A stretch of DNA of 64,000 nucleotides, from contig DEMN01000006.1 of the NCBI GenBank assembly GCA_002359215.1, forward strand, positions 372,001-436,000, given 5' to 3'. Positions 1 through 9,085 of this stretch are shown piece by piece. A program made the position numbers and the translations under genes. Numbering within the stretch: position 1 is the stretch's first letter; the number at the start of each line of letters is the position of its first letter. The stretch comes from Flavobacteriales bacterium UBA2669. Lineage in GTDB: Bacteria > Bacteroidota > Bacteroidia > Flavobacteriales_E > Vicingaceae. The notes beneath the pieces were generated by a model. It did no database searches. It was not told the origin of the DNA and saw only the letters and a program-made list of their open reading frames with translations.

Positions 1-419
1 TAGATATAACTGACAGAACTTTAGCAGAAAACTCTGGTAATACTATGCATTCAGCGTTATCAAACCAATTTAATGCTTACGATTTATTAGCTAATACGCC
101 TAAATACAATACAGATTCAACAGCTCACATATTTGATTATACAAAACCAAATGTAAACGATACATTAGGAAGAGTTTGGATTTCACCTTCTGGTGTTAAA
201 TTTGTTAAGCTTAATGGATTCGATTATGCAAATGCAACCGCATCTTCTGTTACAAATGCATATAACTCTAGTGTTAAAAATGATACATTAAGAAATTTAA
301 CTGATGGAGATATTGTAATTACAAAAGTGGGTAATACTTATATGGCTTTAAAAATGGTTTATGTTATTGATGATGCAGGAAACGCTAACGATAGATATAT
401 TTTCAGTGTTAAAAAATAA
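1..419 (+). CDS. C-terminal part of an unrecognised protein (5' end outside window)
   Basis: The frame is open from the window edge (first full codon at 3-5, reading DITDRTLAENSG) to the TAA at 417-419, so the ATG at 45 is probably internal. About 139 residues are visible. They are polar and rich in Asn, Thr, Asp and Tyr, which fits an extracytoplasmic beta-rich domain, and they end in FSVKK. I recognise no family. The stop lies 12 bases before the caspase-like gene on the same strand, so the two are probably cotranscribed. The start and any signal peptide cannot be judged here. Confidence 0.7.
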   Translation, partial: DITDRTLAENSGNTMHSALSNQFNAYDLLANTPKYNTDSTAHIFDYTKPNVNDTLGRVWISPSGVKFVKLNGFDYANATASSVTNAYNSSVKNDTLRNLTDGDIVITKVGNTYMALKMVYVIDDAGNANDRYIFSVKK

Positions 420-431
420 AATAGTAAGCTT

Positions 432-2495
432 ATGAAACTTCTAAAACTAATAGGGGTAATTGTTCTTTTTTGCTACTCAACTTTAAATGCACAAGAATTG
501 ATTGAATTAACTTCAAAAAAAGAATTTGAAGAAAAGGGTCATAACCATATAAGTTCAGCAGTATTAACAACCGATGGTTATCATGTTGTTACTGGTTATA
601 CTCAAAATAACAGCAAAGGAGGGAAAGATATTTGGGTAGCTAAGCTTAGTATTACAGGTGAGTTAATTTGGCAAAAAACTTTTGGAGATATTAATAATGA
701 TGAAGGAACAGCAATAGTAGAAGCATTAGATGGAGATTATGCAGTAGTAGGACATTCAATCAACTCAACATCCGGATATACTGAAGGTTGGTTTTTAAAG
801 TTGAATCAAAGTGGTAAATTGGTTAGTGAATCAACTTTTAAACTATCTTCTTATGAAAAACTTAATGACATAAAAATTTTTGATAAAAAGAACTTTATTG
901 TTTGTGGGGTTAGAAAAGAGGCAGGAGATGATGATCTTAATTTTTCTATTTTAAAGATAAATAATAGGGGAGTAAAAATATGGCAGCAACATTTAGGGAC
1001 TCAATATTTTTCGGATGAGTCACAAACATTAGTAGTTACTGCTCAACAAGAAATTTTAGTTGCCGGTTATACCACTAATAATAAAAAAATGCAACAAGTA
1101 TATTTAGTTAAATTAGATGCTTACGGGAAAATACTATTTGATGAAAAACTAGGTGAAGAAGCCGAGTTTAACAGTATTTTATCTATGGAAGAAACACCAG
1201 ATGGAAAAGTGTTAATGGCGGGATATACTTCTGTGGAAACTAATGGCGCTGAAGATATGTTGGTAATGATTTATGATAGACTTAAGAAAAATATCACAAA
1301 AAAATCTTTTGGAAAACATAATGCCGATAAACTAAATAGCATTACCACTTATAAAGGAGGATATCTTGCTACAGGAGCTTCAAAATCATTAAAAGGAGAT
1401 AGAGAAAAACTATACATGGTTAAATTTGATAGAGATTTAAATGTTGAATGGGAAAGAGCTTATTTAGATGGCGATAAGACTGTTGGTTCGGATATAATTG
1501 TTAATCATGATGGATTTACCATTTTTGGTTCAATAGAGAAAAATAAAACAGAAAATGGATTAATATTAAATTATAAAGATAATAGTAGTAGTTTATTGTC
1601 AGAAACTACTCCAGAAGCTAAAATTGCAGCATTACAAAAATATGCTACAAAAGATGGCGTTTCATTGTTATCTAATGTGTTGGTTCAAGAATTTGAAGAT
1701 ATTACTTATAGAGGTAGTGGTGACCCTCTAAAAGGATTAAACGTTTCTAAATCTTTAGAAGATTTAAAAGTTGGGAACTATTATGCATTAATTATTGGTA
1801 TAGATAAATATACAGGTTCTTGGTCTCCTTTAAAAAATGCGGTTAATGATGCTAAAACCATTGAGACAACCTTGAAAAGTAAATATAAATTCCACCAATT
1901 TAAAACCTTATATAATGAGCAAGCTACTAGAACAAACATTATTGCAGCAATGGAATGGCTGGTAGCTAATGTTAAACCAGACGATAATGTATTTATTTAT
2001 TATTCCGGGCATGGAGAATTTAAAAAAGAGTTAAACAAAGGTTATTGGGTGCCATTTGGAGCAACAACTATGTCTACATCAAATTATATTTCAAATAGTG
2101 ATATTCAAACTTTTATAAAAGGAATTCAATCGCAACATACATTATTAGTAGCAGATGCATGTTTTAGTGGAGATATTTTTAGAGGTAATACCATGTCCGT
2201 ACCTTTTGAAAACTCTCCAAAATATTACAAAAAAGTTCATAGTTTAAAATCTAGGCAAGCAATGACCTCTGGAGGTATAGAACCTGTTATGGATGGAGGT
2301 AAAGACGGACATTCTGTTTTTGCTTATTATTTATTGAAAGCTTTGCGAGAAAATGATTCAGATATGATGGATGCAAGTCAAGTGTTCAATAAAATAAAAA
2401 TTCCTGTGTATAATAATTCAGATCAATCCCCGGATTTTAACCCAATAAGCAAGTCTGGCGATGAAGGCGGTCAATTTATATTTATGAAAAAATAA
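432..2495 (+). CDS. Secreted beta-propeller protein with C-terminal caspase-like (peptidase C14) domain
   Basis: 687 residues. A signal peptide ends near residue 20 (CYSTLNAQ). Residues about 30-390 hold roughly seven repeats of about 50 residues with the pattern DGxYxVxGYT...DxWxxKLxxxGxxxWxKxFG, which suggests a propeller. Residues about 450-687 are caspase-like: YYALIIGIDKY opens the domain, His527 lies in YYSGHGE and Cys577 in ADACFSGD, so the family's catalytic dyad is intact. Caspase-hemoglobinase-fold peptidases of this type occur in many Bacteroidota; the substrate is unknown. The signal peptide puts it in the periplasm or outside the cell. It sits 17 bases upstream of a propeller/SpoIIE sensor gene, so a shared signalling role is plausible but inferred. 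Confidence 0.88.
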   Translation: MKLLKLIGVIVLFCYSTLNAQELIELTSKKEFEEKGHNHISSAVLTTDGYHVVTGYTQNNSKGGKDIWVAKLSITGELIWQKTFGDINNDEGTAIVEALDGDYAVVGHSINSTSGYTEGWFLKLNQSGKLVSESTFKLSSYEKLNDIKIFDKKNFIVCGVRKEAGDDDLNFSILKINNRGVKIWQQHLGTQYFSDESQTLVVTAQQEILVAGYTTNNKKMQQVYLVKLDAYGKILFDEKLGEEAEFNSILSMEETPDGKVLMAGYTSVETNGAEDMLVMIYDRLKKNITKKSFGKHNADKLNSITTYKGGYLATGASKSLKGDREKLYMVKFDRDLNVEWERAYLDGDKTVGSDIIVNHDGFTIFGSIEKNKTENGLILNYKDNSSSLLSETTPEAKIAALQKYATKDGVSLLSNVLVQEFEDITYRGSGDPLKGLNVSKSLEDLKVGNYYALIIGIDKYTGSWSPLKNAVNDAKTIETTLKSKYKFHQFKTLYNEQATRTNIIAAMEWLVANVKPDDNVFIYYSGHGEFKKELNKGYWVPFGATTMSTSNYISNSDIQTFIKGIQSQHTLLVADACFSGDIFRGNTMSVPFENSPKYYKKVHSLKSRQAMTSGGIEPVMDGGKDGHSVFAYYLLKALRENDSDMMDASQVFNKIKIPVYNNSDQSPDFNPISKSGDEGGQFIFMKK

Positions 2496-2512
2496 TTAAC
2501 CCCTTATAATTA

Positions 2513-5500
2513 ATGAGTTTTAGGAGCTTAATTTTCTGTATTTTATTTTTTGTAACAAGCCTTACATTTGCTCAAAAAAATAACTTTAATAGTTATACTA
2601 TAAAAAACGGATTACCTCAAAACACCGTTTATAAAATTTTCCAAGATAGTAAAGGATATATTTGGTTTTGTACCGATGGCGGAGGTGTTTCTAAATTTGA
2701 TGGTAGCAAACACCAATATTTTGATAAATCGAAAGGATTAGCTGGAAATGTTGTGAGAGATGTTATAGAAGATCATAAAGGAAACCTTTGGTTCGCTACA
2801 GATGAAGGAGTAAGTTTTTTTGATGGAATAAGCTTTAATAATATAGGATTAGATCAGGGGTTAAATTCGGAAATTATTATTTCTATTTTTCAAGATGCTA
2901 AACAGCGTGTTTGGGTAGGAACTTCTGGTGGAGGAGTAAGTATAATAGAAAAAAAAGATAGTTTAGTAGTAAAAAATTTTACTACAGGTGATGGCTTAGC
3001 AAGTAATTCAGTTTTTTCAATATTAGAAGATAATTTTAATAGAATTTGGTTGGCTTATATTGGAGGAAGCCCTCAAATGATATCATATAATTCAGGAAAA
3101 TTTAAAATTCAAGACATAAACACATCTTTTAACTACGATGTTTCGGCAGTTTACTGCGGTATGAAGGATAGCCAAGGAAATATTTGGTATGGATCTATAA
3201 AACATGGTGTTTATAAATATCAAAACATTAGCTTAAAATCTAACCCTACAATTATAAATTACAATATTATAAATGGATTAAAAGACAATTATGTACTATC
3301 ATTATGCGAAAAAGACGGTTCAATTTGGATAGGAACAAATGATGGAGGAATACATTACTTAGAAAATAATAAATTTAATTACCTTACAGCTAAGGATGGG
3401 TTGCCTAATAATCAGATTTTAAATTTATGTAAAGATAGAGAAGATAATATTTGGATTAGTTGTATGGGAGAAGGAGTTTTAAAACTTAATGGATTTAATT
3501 TCTCACATTTTTCTTCGAAAGACGGGTTGTCAAGTAATCAAGTATCAGGAATAAAAAGAAATAAGCATGATAGTACTTTTTGGATAAGTACTTATGAAAA
3601 AGGTATTCAAAAAATTAAAATAGAAGGAAATAACATTATCCATCAAAAATCTATTCTTTCTGAACATCCATTTTATAGCAATGTCAGAACTTTTGATATA
3701 GATGTATATAATAATGTTTGGGTAGGAACTCAAAACGGAATGGTTGTACTTAAAGATGAAGAAATTTATGCTACCGTTTCTTCCGAAGATGAGCTTGCTG
3801 GAGACCAAATAAACACGATACTATGTGCAACAACTGGTATGGTTTGGATAGGTACAAGTAGTGGACTTTCTTTTTACAATGGCGAAATGTTTGGCGTTTT
3901 TACAGAAGATGAAGGACTAATTCATAACGAAGTACAAACCATAATAGAAAGTACTGATGGAACAATATGGATAGGTACCTTGGGTGGTTTGGCTTCATAT
4001 TATGATAATAGTATGACTACTTATAATGAAGAAGAGGGATTGAGCAATTTAAAAATTCATTCGCTGGTAGAGGCGGATGAGAACAATATTTTAATTGGGA
4101 CTTTTGGAGGAGGGATTTACTTGCTCAATAGAAAAAAACCAAAAGAAATACAACATCTTTTGTTTGATGAACAATTAACATCTAACAACATCTATGGGTT
4201 GCAATTTAAAGATGAACATACATTAATAGTTGCAACCGATAAAGGATTTGATAAAGTTCAGTTTAATAATGATTGGTCAGTTAAAACTATAGAAAAATAT
4301 ACTGAAAATAATGGTTTTTTAGCCATAGAAAATAACCTAAATACCTTGTTTGTTGACGATATCACAAAAAATATAATTTTTGGAACAGTTAACGGCATTA
4401 CAATATATCAATCTGAGTTAGAAAAAAATGAAAATATCTTTCCTTCTATATTGATAGAAGATATAAAACTATTTAATCAACATGTAAATTGGACAGAATA
4501 CGCATCAATAAATAATGATGGACTTCCCACGAACTTAACGCTACCATATAATAAAAATTTTGTGTCTTTTCAATTTAGCACTATACACTTTACAAATCCT
4601 AACAATATAACATATAAATATAAATTAAAAGGATTAAGTGATGATTGGTACACTACCAATAGCAACGAAATCGTTTTTCAGGGCTTAGAACCTAACACTT
4701 ATAGCTTAATTGTAAAATCAATTACAGAAAATGGTAAAGAAAGTGTTCCTTATGAATTTTCTTTTATTATTTCTCCACCATTTTATAAAACATGGTGGTT
4801 TTATACCATAAGTATATTTTTTATAATAGGAATAATATTTTTATACGTAAGGCTTAGGTTGAGTAAATTAAAGAAAGATAAACTGGTGTTAGAACAAACC
4901 GTTAAAGAAAGAACTAAAGAAGTAGTAAAACAAAAACACTTAATAGAAGAAAAAAATAAAGAAATAACAGATAGTATCACCTATTCTCAGCGAATACAAA
5001 ATGCTATACTACCTGATGATGATAGGTTAAATAGTTATTTTGATGAATATTTTGTGTTGTTTAATCCTAAAGATATTGTTAGTGGAGATTTTTATTGGGC
5101 AAATGAAAAAAATGGGAAACACTATTTTGTTGCAGCCGATTGTACAGGACATGGAGTTCCTGGAGCTATTATGAGTGTAATAGGACATACTAGTTTAGAA
5201 ACAACATTAAAAGATACTGTAGAATATAGTGCGGGAGAATTTTTGGATGCGCTCACCAATAACTTAGTACATACTTTGGTTCAATCTAGTAAACAAGTTA
5301 TAAAGGATGGAATGGATTTAGCTCTTTGTATATATGATAAACAAAAAAACGTTATAGAATATGCCGGAGCTAATAATCCCATTTACATTATAAGACCAAA
5401 AATATCAGGTTTTGATGAAGTATTAAATGAACAAAGCCTATCATTAGAAAACAAGGATTATTATTTATTTGAAATAAAAGCTACCAAACAACCAATAGGA

Positions 5501-5785
5501 CACTTTGAACATAGAAATAATTTTATCACTCATACTATTAATATGAAAAAAAATGATGTTATTTACTTGTTCAGCGATGGATTTGCAGATCAGTTTGGTG
5601 GAGAAAATGGTAAAAAATTTAAATATAAACCATTTAAACAACTATTATTAGAGCTACAACTTGAAAATATGAATAAACAAAAGGAGCTTTTAAATAAAGC
5701 ACTTAATGAATGGATGAGACCAGATGAATTAATTCACCATGAACAAATAGACGATGTGTTGATTTTTAGTGTTAAAGTCAGTTAA
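2513..5785 (+). CDS. Two-component-type propeller sensor with Y_Y_Y domain, transmembrane helix and SpoIIE phosphatase
   Basis: 1090 residues. The signal peptide ends around SLTFAQ (residue 21). About a dozen Reg_prop repeats follow (GLPxNxVxxIxxDxxGxIWxGTxxG), forming a large periplasmic propeller up to about residue 620. A Y_Y_Y-like beta-sandwich precedes one membrane helix at about 761-783. A coiled coil (about 790-830) leads to a cytoplasmic PP2C-type SpoIIE domain with SGDFYWA (Asp859), ADCTGHGVPGA (Asp876) and a C-terminal IDDVLIFSVK. Most propeller sensors of this plan carry a histidine kinase; here the output is a Ser/Thr phosphatase, which would usually act on an anti-sigma-factor antagonist or similar phosphoprotein. 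No partner kinase is visible. It is probably cotranscribed with the caspase-like gene. Confidence 0.9.
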   Translation: MSFRSLIFCILFFVTSLTFAQKNNFNSYTIKNGLPQNTVYKIFQDSKGYIWFCTDGGGVSKFDGSKHQYFDKSKGLAGNVVRDVIEDHKGNLWFATDEGVSFFDGISFNNIGLDQGLNSEIIISIFQDAKQRVWVGTSGGGVSIIEKKDSLVVKNFTTGDGLASNSVFSILEDNFNRIWLAYIGGSPQMISYNSGKFKIQDINTSFNYDVSAVYCGMKDSQGNIWYGSIKHGVYKYQNISLKSNPTIINYNIINGLKDNYVLSLCEKDGSIWIGTNDGGIHYLENNKFNYLTAKDGLPNNQILNLCKDREDNIWISCMGEGVLKLNGFNFSHFSSKDGLSSNQVSGIKRNKHDSTFWISTYEKGIQKIKIEGNNIIHQKSILSEHPFYSNVRTFDIDVYNNVWVGTQNGMVVLKDEEIYATVSSEDELAGDQINTILCATTGMVWIGTSSGLSFYNGEMFGVFTEDEGLIHNEVQTIIESTDGTIWIGTLGGLASYYDNSMTTYNEEEGLSNLKIHSLVEADENNILIGTFGGGIYLLNRKKPKEIQHLLFDEQLTSNNIYGLQFKDEHTLIVATDKGFDKVQFNNDWSVKTIEKYTENNGFLAIENNLNTLFVDDITKNIIFGTVNGITIYQSELEKNENIFPSILIEDIKLFNQHVNWTEYASINNDGLPTNLTLPYNKNFVSFQFSTIHFTNPNNITYKYKLKGLSDDWYTTNSNEIVFQGLEPNTYSLIVKSITENGKESVPYEFSFIISPPFYKTWWFYTISIFFIIGIIFLYVRLRLSKLKKDKLVLEQTVKERTKEVVKQKHLIEEKNKEITDSITYSQRIQNAILPDDDRLNSYFDEYFVLFNPKDIVSGDFYWANEKNGKHYFVAADCTGHGVPGAIMSVIGHTSLETTLKDTVEYSAGEFLDALTNNLVHTLVQSSKQVIKDGMDLALCIYDKQKNVIEYAGANNPIYIIRPKISGFDEVLNEQSLSLENKDYYLFEIKATKQPIGHFEHRNNFITHTINMKKNDVIYLFSDGFADQFGGENGKKFKYKPFKQLLLELQLENMNKQKELLNKALNEWMRPDELIHHEQIDDVLIFSVKVS

Positions 5786-5930
5786 ATTAATACTCGTAGT
5801 CTTTTTTAAGGAGATTAAAAAATGTTAAAAAACAGTTATTTTTTTTAATTAAGAAGTAATTTGAAGCATAATAAATACATTTGTCGTTGATAATTAATAT
5901 ACTATAAGATTATGAACAGTATGTTGATTG

Positions 5931-5950
5931 TTATTAACAATTGTTAATAA
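5931..5950. promoter_or_regulatory. 20-bp perfect palindrome upstream of outer-membrane protein gene
   Basis: TTATTAACAA is followed directly by its exact reverse complement TTGTTAATAA. The palindrome ends 12 bases before the proposed -33 element of the next gene, a position expected for a dimeric regulator or for supercoil-dependent control. No regulator gene is nearby, so the operator role is inferred. Confidence 0.4.
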
Positions 5951-5962
5951 AAAAAATAAAAA

Positions 5963-5995
5963 TTGGTGCAATTTAAAAAAAATGTTGTAAGTTTG
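5963..5995 (+). promoter_or_regulatory. Bacteroidota-type promoter for the outer-membrane protein gene
   Basis: TTGG at 5963-5966, a 21-base gap, then TAAGTTTG at 5988-5995. This matches the TTTG...TAnnTTTG pattern used by the primary sigma factor of Bacteroidota. It lies about 60 bases before the start codon. A second TAnnTTTG match (TACATTTG, 5876-5883) has no -33 partner at the right distance. Confidence 0.7.
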
Positions 5996-6054
5996 CCCAA
6001 GTTTTAAAAAAGTAAATTAGAAATTAAATTAAAGTTTAACTAAAAACAATTAAA

Positions 6055-6945
6055 ATGAAAAAAAGAGTATTATTTGTAGCTTCTTTATTTTTAGCTACTG
6101 CGACTTTCGCACAAGATGGTTTAACATCTAAAAAAGGTGAAGCTTACTTACCAGAAGCTGGTGATTGGGCATTAGGTTTTGACGCTGCTCCATTTATCGG
6201 TTACTTCGGTAATTTTGCTAATGGTTCAACAGGTAACTCTATGAATGCTGCTTGGCAAGATGGAGCTAGATGGTCTATCGTTGGTAAAATGTTTAAAGAC
6301 GAAACTACTGCTTACAGAGGTAGAGTAAGAATTGGTTTCGGAAGTACTAACCAAGATATGTTAGGATTTTACGATCAAGATGCTGATGCAACAACTAATG
6401 AAATAGAGTACACTAATTCTGAAAAAACAAGTAACTTCAACATTGTGTTAGGTGGTGGTATAGAAAAAAGAAGAGGTAATACAAGAATTCAAGGTTATTA
6501 TGGTGGTGAATTATTAATATCTTTAGGTTCTTCTAGCGAGTCTTGGGATTATGGTAGAGCTTATACTGCTGATTGGTCTGCTAATGAAGTTGCTCCAATG
6601 GGATCTATCCAAGGTTCTGCAATTGCTCAAAGAGTAACTGAAAGAAAAGCTGGTTCTACTTTCGCATTTGGCTTAAGAGGTTTTGTAGGTGTTGAATGGT
6701 TCATCGCTCCAAAAGTATCTTTAGGTGCTGAATATGGATGGGGATTAGGTTTCTCTTCAACAGGTGAAGGTGAAGAAACTGTTGAGTACTGGGGATTCGT
6801 TGAGAACTCTACAGCTAGTGAGCCATCTTTACAATCAGAAACTTTAAAAACTGGTGGTTCTAGTGCTTTCCAATTAGATACTGATAACAATGGTAACAGC
6901 ATCTTCGGAGGTTCAGGACAAATTAACTTAGTTTTCCACTTCTAA
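6055..6945 (+). CDS. Outer-membrane beta-barrel protein, probably abundant
   Basis: 296 residues. The signal peptide ends at ATATFAQ (about residue 20). The mature protein is rich in Gly, Ser, Thr and aromatics, with alternating patterns and a final NLVFHF, the C-terminal aromatic expected for a barrel. It has no cysteine motif and no OmpA-type peptidoglycan domain. Codon choice differs from its neighbours (more GGT, GCT, TTC, ATC, AAC), which suggests high expression, as do the strong promoter and the terminator just downstream. It appears to be monocistronic. The exact porin family is not recognised; strand predictions were made by eye only. Confidence 0.78.
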   Translation: MKKRVLFVASLFLATATFAQDGLTSKKGEAYLPEAGDWALGFDAAPFIGYFGNFANGSTGNSMNAAWQDGARWSIVGKMFKDETTAYRGRVRIGFGSTNQDMLGFYDQDADATTNEIEYTNSEKTSNFNIVLGGGIEKRRGNTRIQGYYGGELLISLGSSSESWDYGRAYTADWSANEVAPMGSIQGSAIAQRVTERKAGSTFAFGLRGFVGVEWFIAPKVSLGAEYGWGLGFSSTGEGEETVEYWGFVENSTASEPSLQSETLKTGGSSAFQLDTDNNGNSIFGGSGQINLVFHF

Positions 6946-6974
6946 GAAGTAGAAAATTAATAAGATAAATAAAA

Positions 6975-7008
6975 AAACCCTTGAGAATTATTCTCAAGGG
7001 TTTTTTTT
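6975..7008 (+). terminator. Rho-independent terminator after the outer-membrane protein gene
   Basis: CCCTTGAGAA (6978-6987), loop TTA, TTCTCAAGGG (6991-7000), followed by eight T. Flanking A and T tracts extend the stem. It is 30 bases downstream of the stop codon. Confidence 0.9.
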
Positions 7009-7020
7009 GTTTTTATAAAA

Positions 7021-7050
7021 ATATAATTGAATTATATAATTGAATTATAT
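7021..7050. repeat. 13-bp tandem duplication
   Basis: ATATAATTGAATT occurs twice in direct succession (7021-7033, 7034-7046) and is followed by ATAT. It lies in the mltG upstream region. It may be slippage-derived; no function is evident. Confidence 0.6.
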
Positions 7051-7106
7051 TTTAAATAAAATGCACTAAAATCATTTACTTTGTGTTCTATTATTGATAC
7101 CATTAA

Positions 7107-8147
7107 ATGTTCAAAAAAATAATCATATCTCTATTTTTAATTTTACTTATAGGTGGTGGATATGTAATATATAATATGTACACAAAGGTTTACCAACCTA
7201 ATGTTACTTTAAAAAATACTAATTCTGCATATTTTCATATTCATAGTCATTATACTTTTGATGATGTTATTAATAGCCTTTATGAAAATGGAATTATCAT
7301 TAACAGAGCTTCTTTTAAATGGGTTGCTGAAAAAAAATCAAACTTCATTAATAATATTAAACCAGGAAGATACAAGCTTAAAGAAGGTATGAGTAATAAT
7401 GAATTGATAGATTTATTACGTTCTGGAGAGCAAGAACCTGTTAAAGTTACTTTTAATAATGTACGAACCATTAAAGAATTAGCAGGTACTGTTACCAAAA
7501 ATTTAGAGTGTGATAGTGTTGAGTTATATAATTTGTTAAGCGATAAACCTTTCACTTCAAAATACGGATTTAACACCATAACTATTTTAACACTCTTTTT
7601 ACCGAATACTTATGAGTTTTATTGGAACACTTCAGCAGAAGAGTTTGTGCAGCGTATGGCCGAAGAATATAAAAAGTTTTGGACAGAAGAAAGAATAGCA
7701 AAAGCTAGGGCTTTAAATCTTTCTCAATCGGAAGTAGCTATTTTGGCTTCTATCGTTCAAGCAGAACAATCTGTACATAGAGATGAAAGAGCCAAAATTG
7801 CAGGTTTATATATTAACAGATTACGAAAAGGCATGTTGCTACAATCCGATCCTACAGTAGTATATGGTATTGGAGATTTTAACATTAATCGTGTGCTTAC
7901 AAAACATTTAGAGACGAATACTCCATATAACACATATATTTATAAAGGTTTGCCACCCGGACCAATAAATCTACCCGAAATAAGCTCTTTAGATGCGGTA
8001 TTGAACTTTGAAAAACACAATTACATTTATATGTGTGCGAAAGCTGATTTTTCAGGCTATCATGCCTTTGCAAGCAATTATAACGAACATTTAGTTAATG
8101 CCAGAAACTTTCAAAGAGAACTTAATAGAAGAAAAATTTATAAATAA
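7107..8147 (+). CDS. mltG: Endolytic murein transglycosylase MltG (YceG-like)
   Basis: 346 residues, the usual family length. One N-terminal membrane anchor (about 5-24) is followed by a LysM-like region and the YceG catalytic domain. Visible signatures are LPNTYEFYW, ILASIVQAEQS, INRLRKGMLLQSDPTVVYG and GLPPGPINLP. Glu220 in SIVxxE aligns with the family's catalytic glutamate. The enzyme cleaves nascent glycan strands at the inner membrane and is thought to set their ends during elongation. It lies alone between a terminator and a convergent gene. A T-rich stretch resembling a promoter (TTACTTTG, 7077-7084) is imperfect. Confidence 0.95.
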   Translation: MFKKIIISLFLILLIGGGYVIYNMYTKVYQPNVTLKNTNSAYFHIHSHYTFDDVINSLYENGIIINRASFKWVAEKKSNFINNIKPGRYKLKEGMSNNELIDLLRSGEQEPVKVTFNNVRTIKELAGTVTKNLECDSVELYNLLSDKPFTSKYGFNTITILTLFLPNTYEFYWNTSAEEFVQRMAEEYKKFWTEERIAKARALNLSQSEVAILASIVQAEQSVHRDERAKIAGLYINRLRKGMLLQSDPTVVYGIGDFNINRVLTKHLETNTPYNTYIYKGLPPGPINLPEISSLDAVLNFEKHNYIYMCAKADFSGYHAFASNYNEHLVNARNFQRELNRRKIYK

Positions 8148-8187
8148 GGTAAGGTTTGAGGTTTGTACGTTCCCCTTTCCCTCCAAC

Positions 8188-8943
8188 CTAAATTTCCTTT
8201 ATCTCCTCACTTTTTACCCAACCAATATTGCCATTTTGAATTTTAATTTTTGACCATCCATTTTTTTCATCTAGCAGATTAACTTTTAACCCTTCATGTA
8301 TGGTAAATAATTTATTAGACTTTTCATTAGGCTCACTCATTACAGATAAAATATTAGCAAAAACAATAGCATCTGATTTACTTTTTAACAAAGAACTGTG
8401 TTGATGAGCCATAAACCAAGTAAATAGACTCACCACAACTATTAAAACCCCTCCATAAAAGCCTATTTTCTTAATTACTACCTGACGTAAAAATAAGTAC
8501 CCAATAAAGAAAAATAGTGCTACAAAAATGGAAATAATGCTTAGTGTTGCCCATCCATCAGCACTTTTAGAAGTAATAAAAGTTTGCCAAGCATTTTCAA
8601 TAAATAACGAGGGTAAGACCTCAACTTTGTCAATGGTTTTTGTATTCGCAATTTTAAGGTTAAAAGCAGCATCTTCATTACTTGGATCTAACTTTAAAGC
8701 TCTTTCGTAATTTAAAATAGATGGTGCTATTTCATTATTTTTAAAATAAGCATTACCCAAATTATAATAAACATCAGCAGCTATTTTTCCATCTTCAATT
8801 AACGATTCATATTGCTCAATAGCTTCTTCATATTTTTTTTCATCATACAATTTGTTAGCTAATTTAAAACTATCGTTTGCCATTACCGTTGAAAAACTTA
8901 ACAAACTAATTAGAAAATAAAGTACACTTACTTTTTGCATCAT
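8188..8943 (-). CDS. TPR and SH3-domain membrane protein, BatE-like
   Basis: 251 residues from the MMQKVSV start. A signal peptide ends near TVMA. Two TPR units follow (KLYDEKKYEEAIEQYE, VYYNLGNAYFKNNEIAPSI), then two membrane helices and a C-terminal bacterial SH3 segment ending GWVKSEEI. This order matches BatE of the Bacteroidota aerotolerance (bat) loci. No batA-D or MoxR gene is adjacent, so the link to that operon is not shown here. A longer reading from 8970 is unlikely: its start falls inside a TAnnTTTG match at 8968-8975 and it adds nine residues ahead of the signal peptide. Confidence 0.78.
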   Translation of the reverse strand: MMQKVSVLYFLISLLSFSTVMANDSFKLANKLYDEKKYEEAIEQYESLIEDGKIAADVYYNLGNAYFKNNEIAPSILNYERALKLDPSNEDAAFNLKIANTKTIDKVEVLPSLFIENAWQTFITSKSADGWATLSIISIFVALFFFIGYLFLRQVVIKKIGFYGGVLIVVVSLFTWFMAHQHSSLLKSKSDAIVFANILSVMSEPNEKSNKLFTIHEGLKVNLLDEKNGWSKIKIQNGNIGWVKSEEIKEI

Positions 8944-8967
8944 TTTTAGTATAAAAAAATATTCATC

Positions 8968-8975
8968 CAAAAATA
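8968..8975 (-). promoter_or_regulatory. Candidate -7 element for the BatE-like gene
   Basis: Read on the minus strand this is TATTTTTG, a TAnnTTTG match 25 bases upstream of the preferred start at 8943. No convincing -33 element lies at 19-21 bases. Confidence 0.35.
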
Positions 8976-9051
8976 AATCTTTTAATAGATTATTTAGTGA
9001 TTAAAGGATGATTAGTTGTTAAAAAAATTAAAACTACCTCAATTAAAAGGT

Positions 9052-9059
9052 TAATTTTG
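9052..9059 (+). promoter_or_regulatory. Candidate -7 element for the moeB-like gene
   Basis: TAATTTTG matches TAnnTTTG and lies 27 bases before the TTG start at 9086. No good -33 match is seen. It supports a start downstream of about 9066. Confidence 0.35.
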
Positions 9060-9085
9060 TTGATGAACATGAAGAACTTAATATT

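Noticed and set aside
432..5785. Caspase gene as part of an anti-phage defence system
   Set aside because: Both neighbours have signal peptides or face the periplasm, and there is no cyclase, STAND ATPase or other defence gene nearby.
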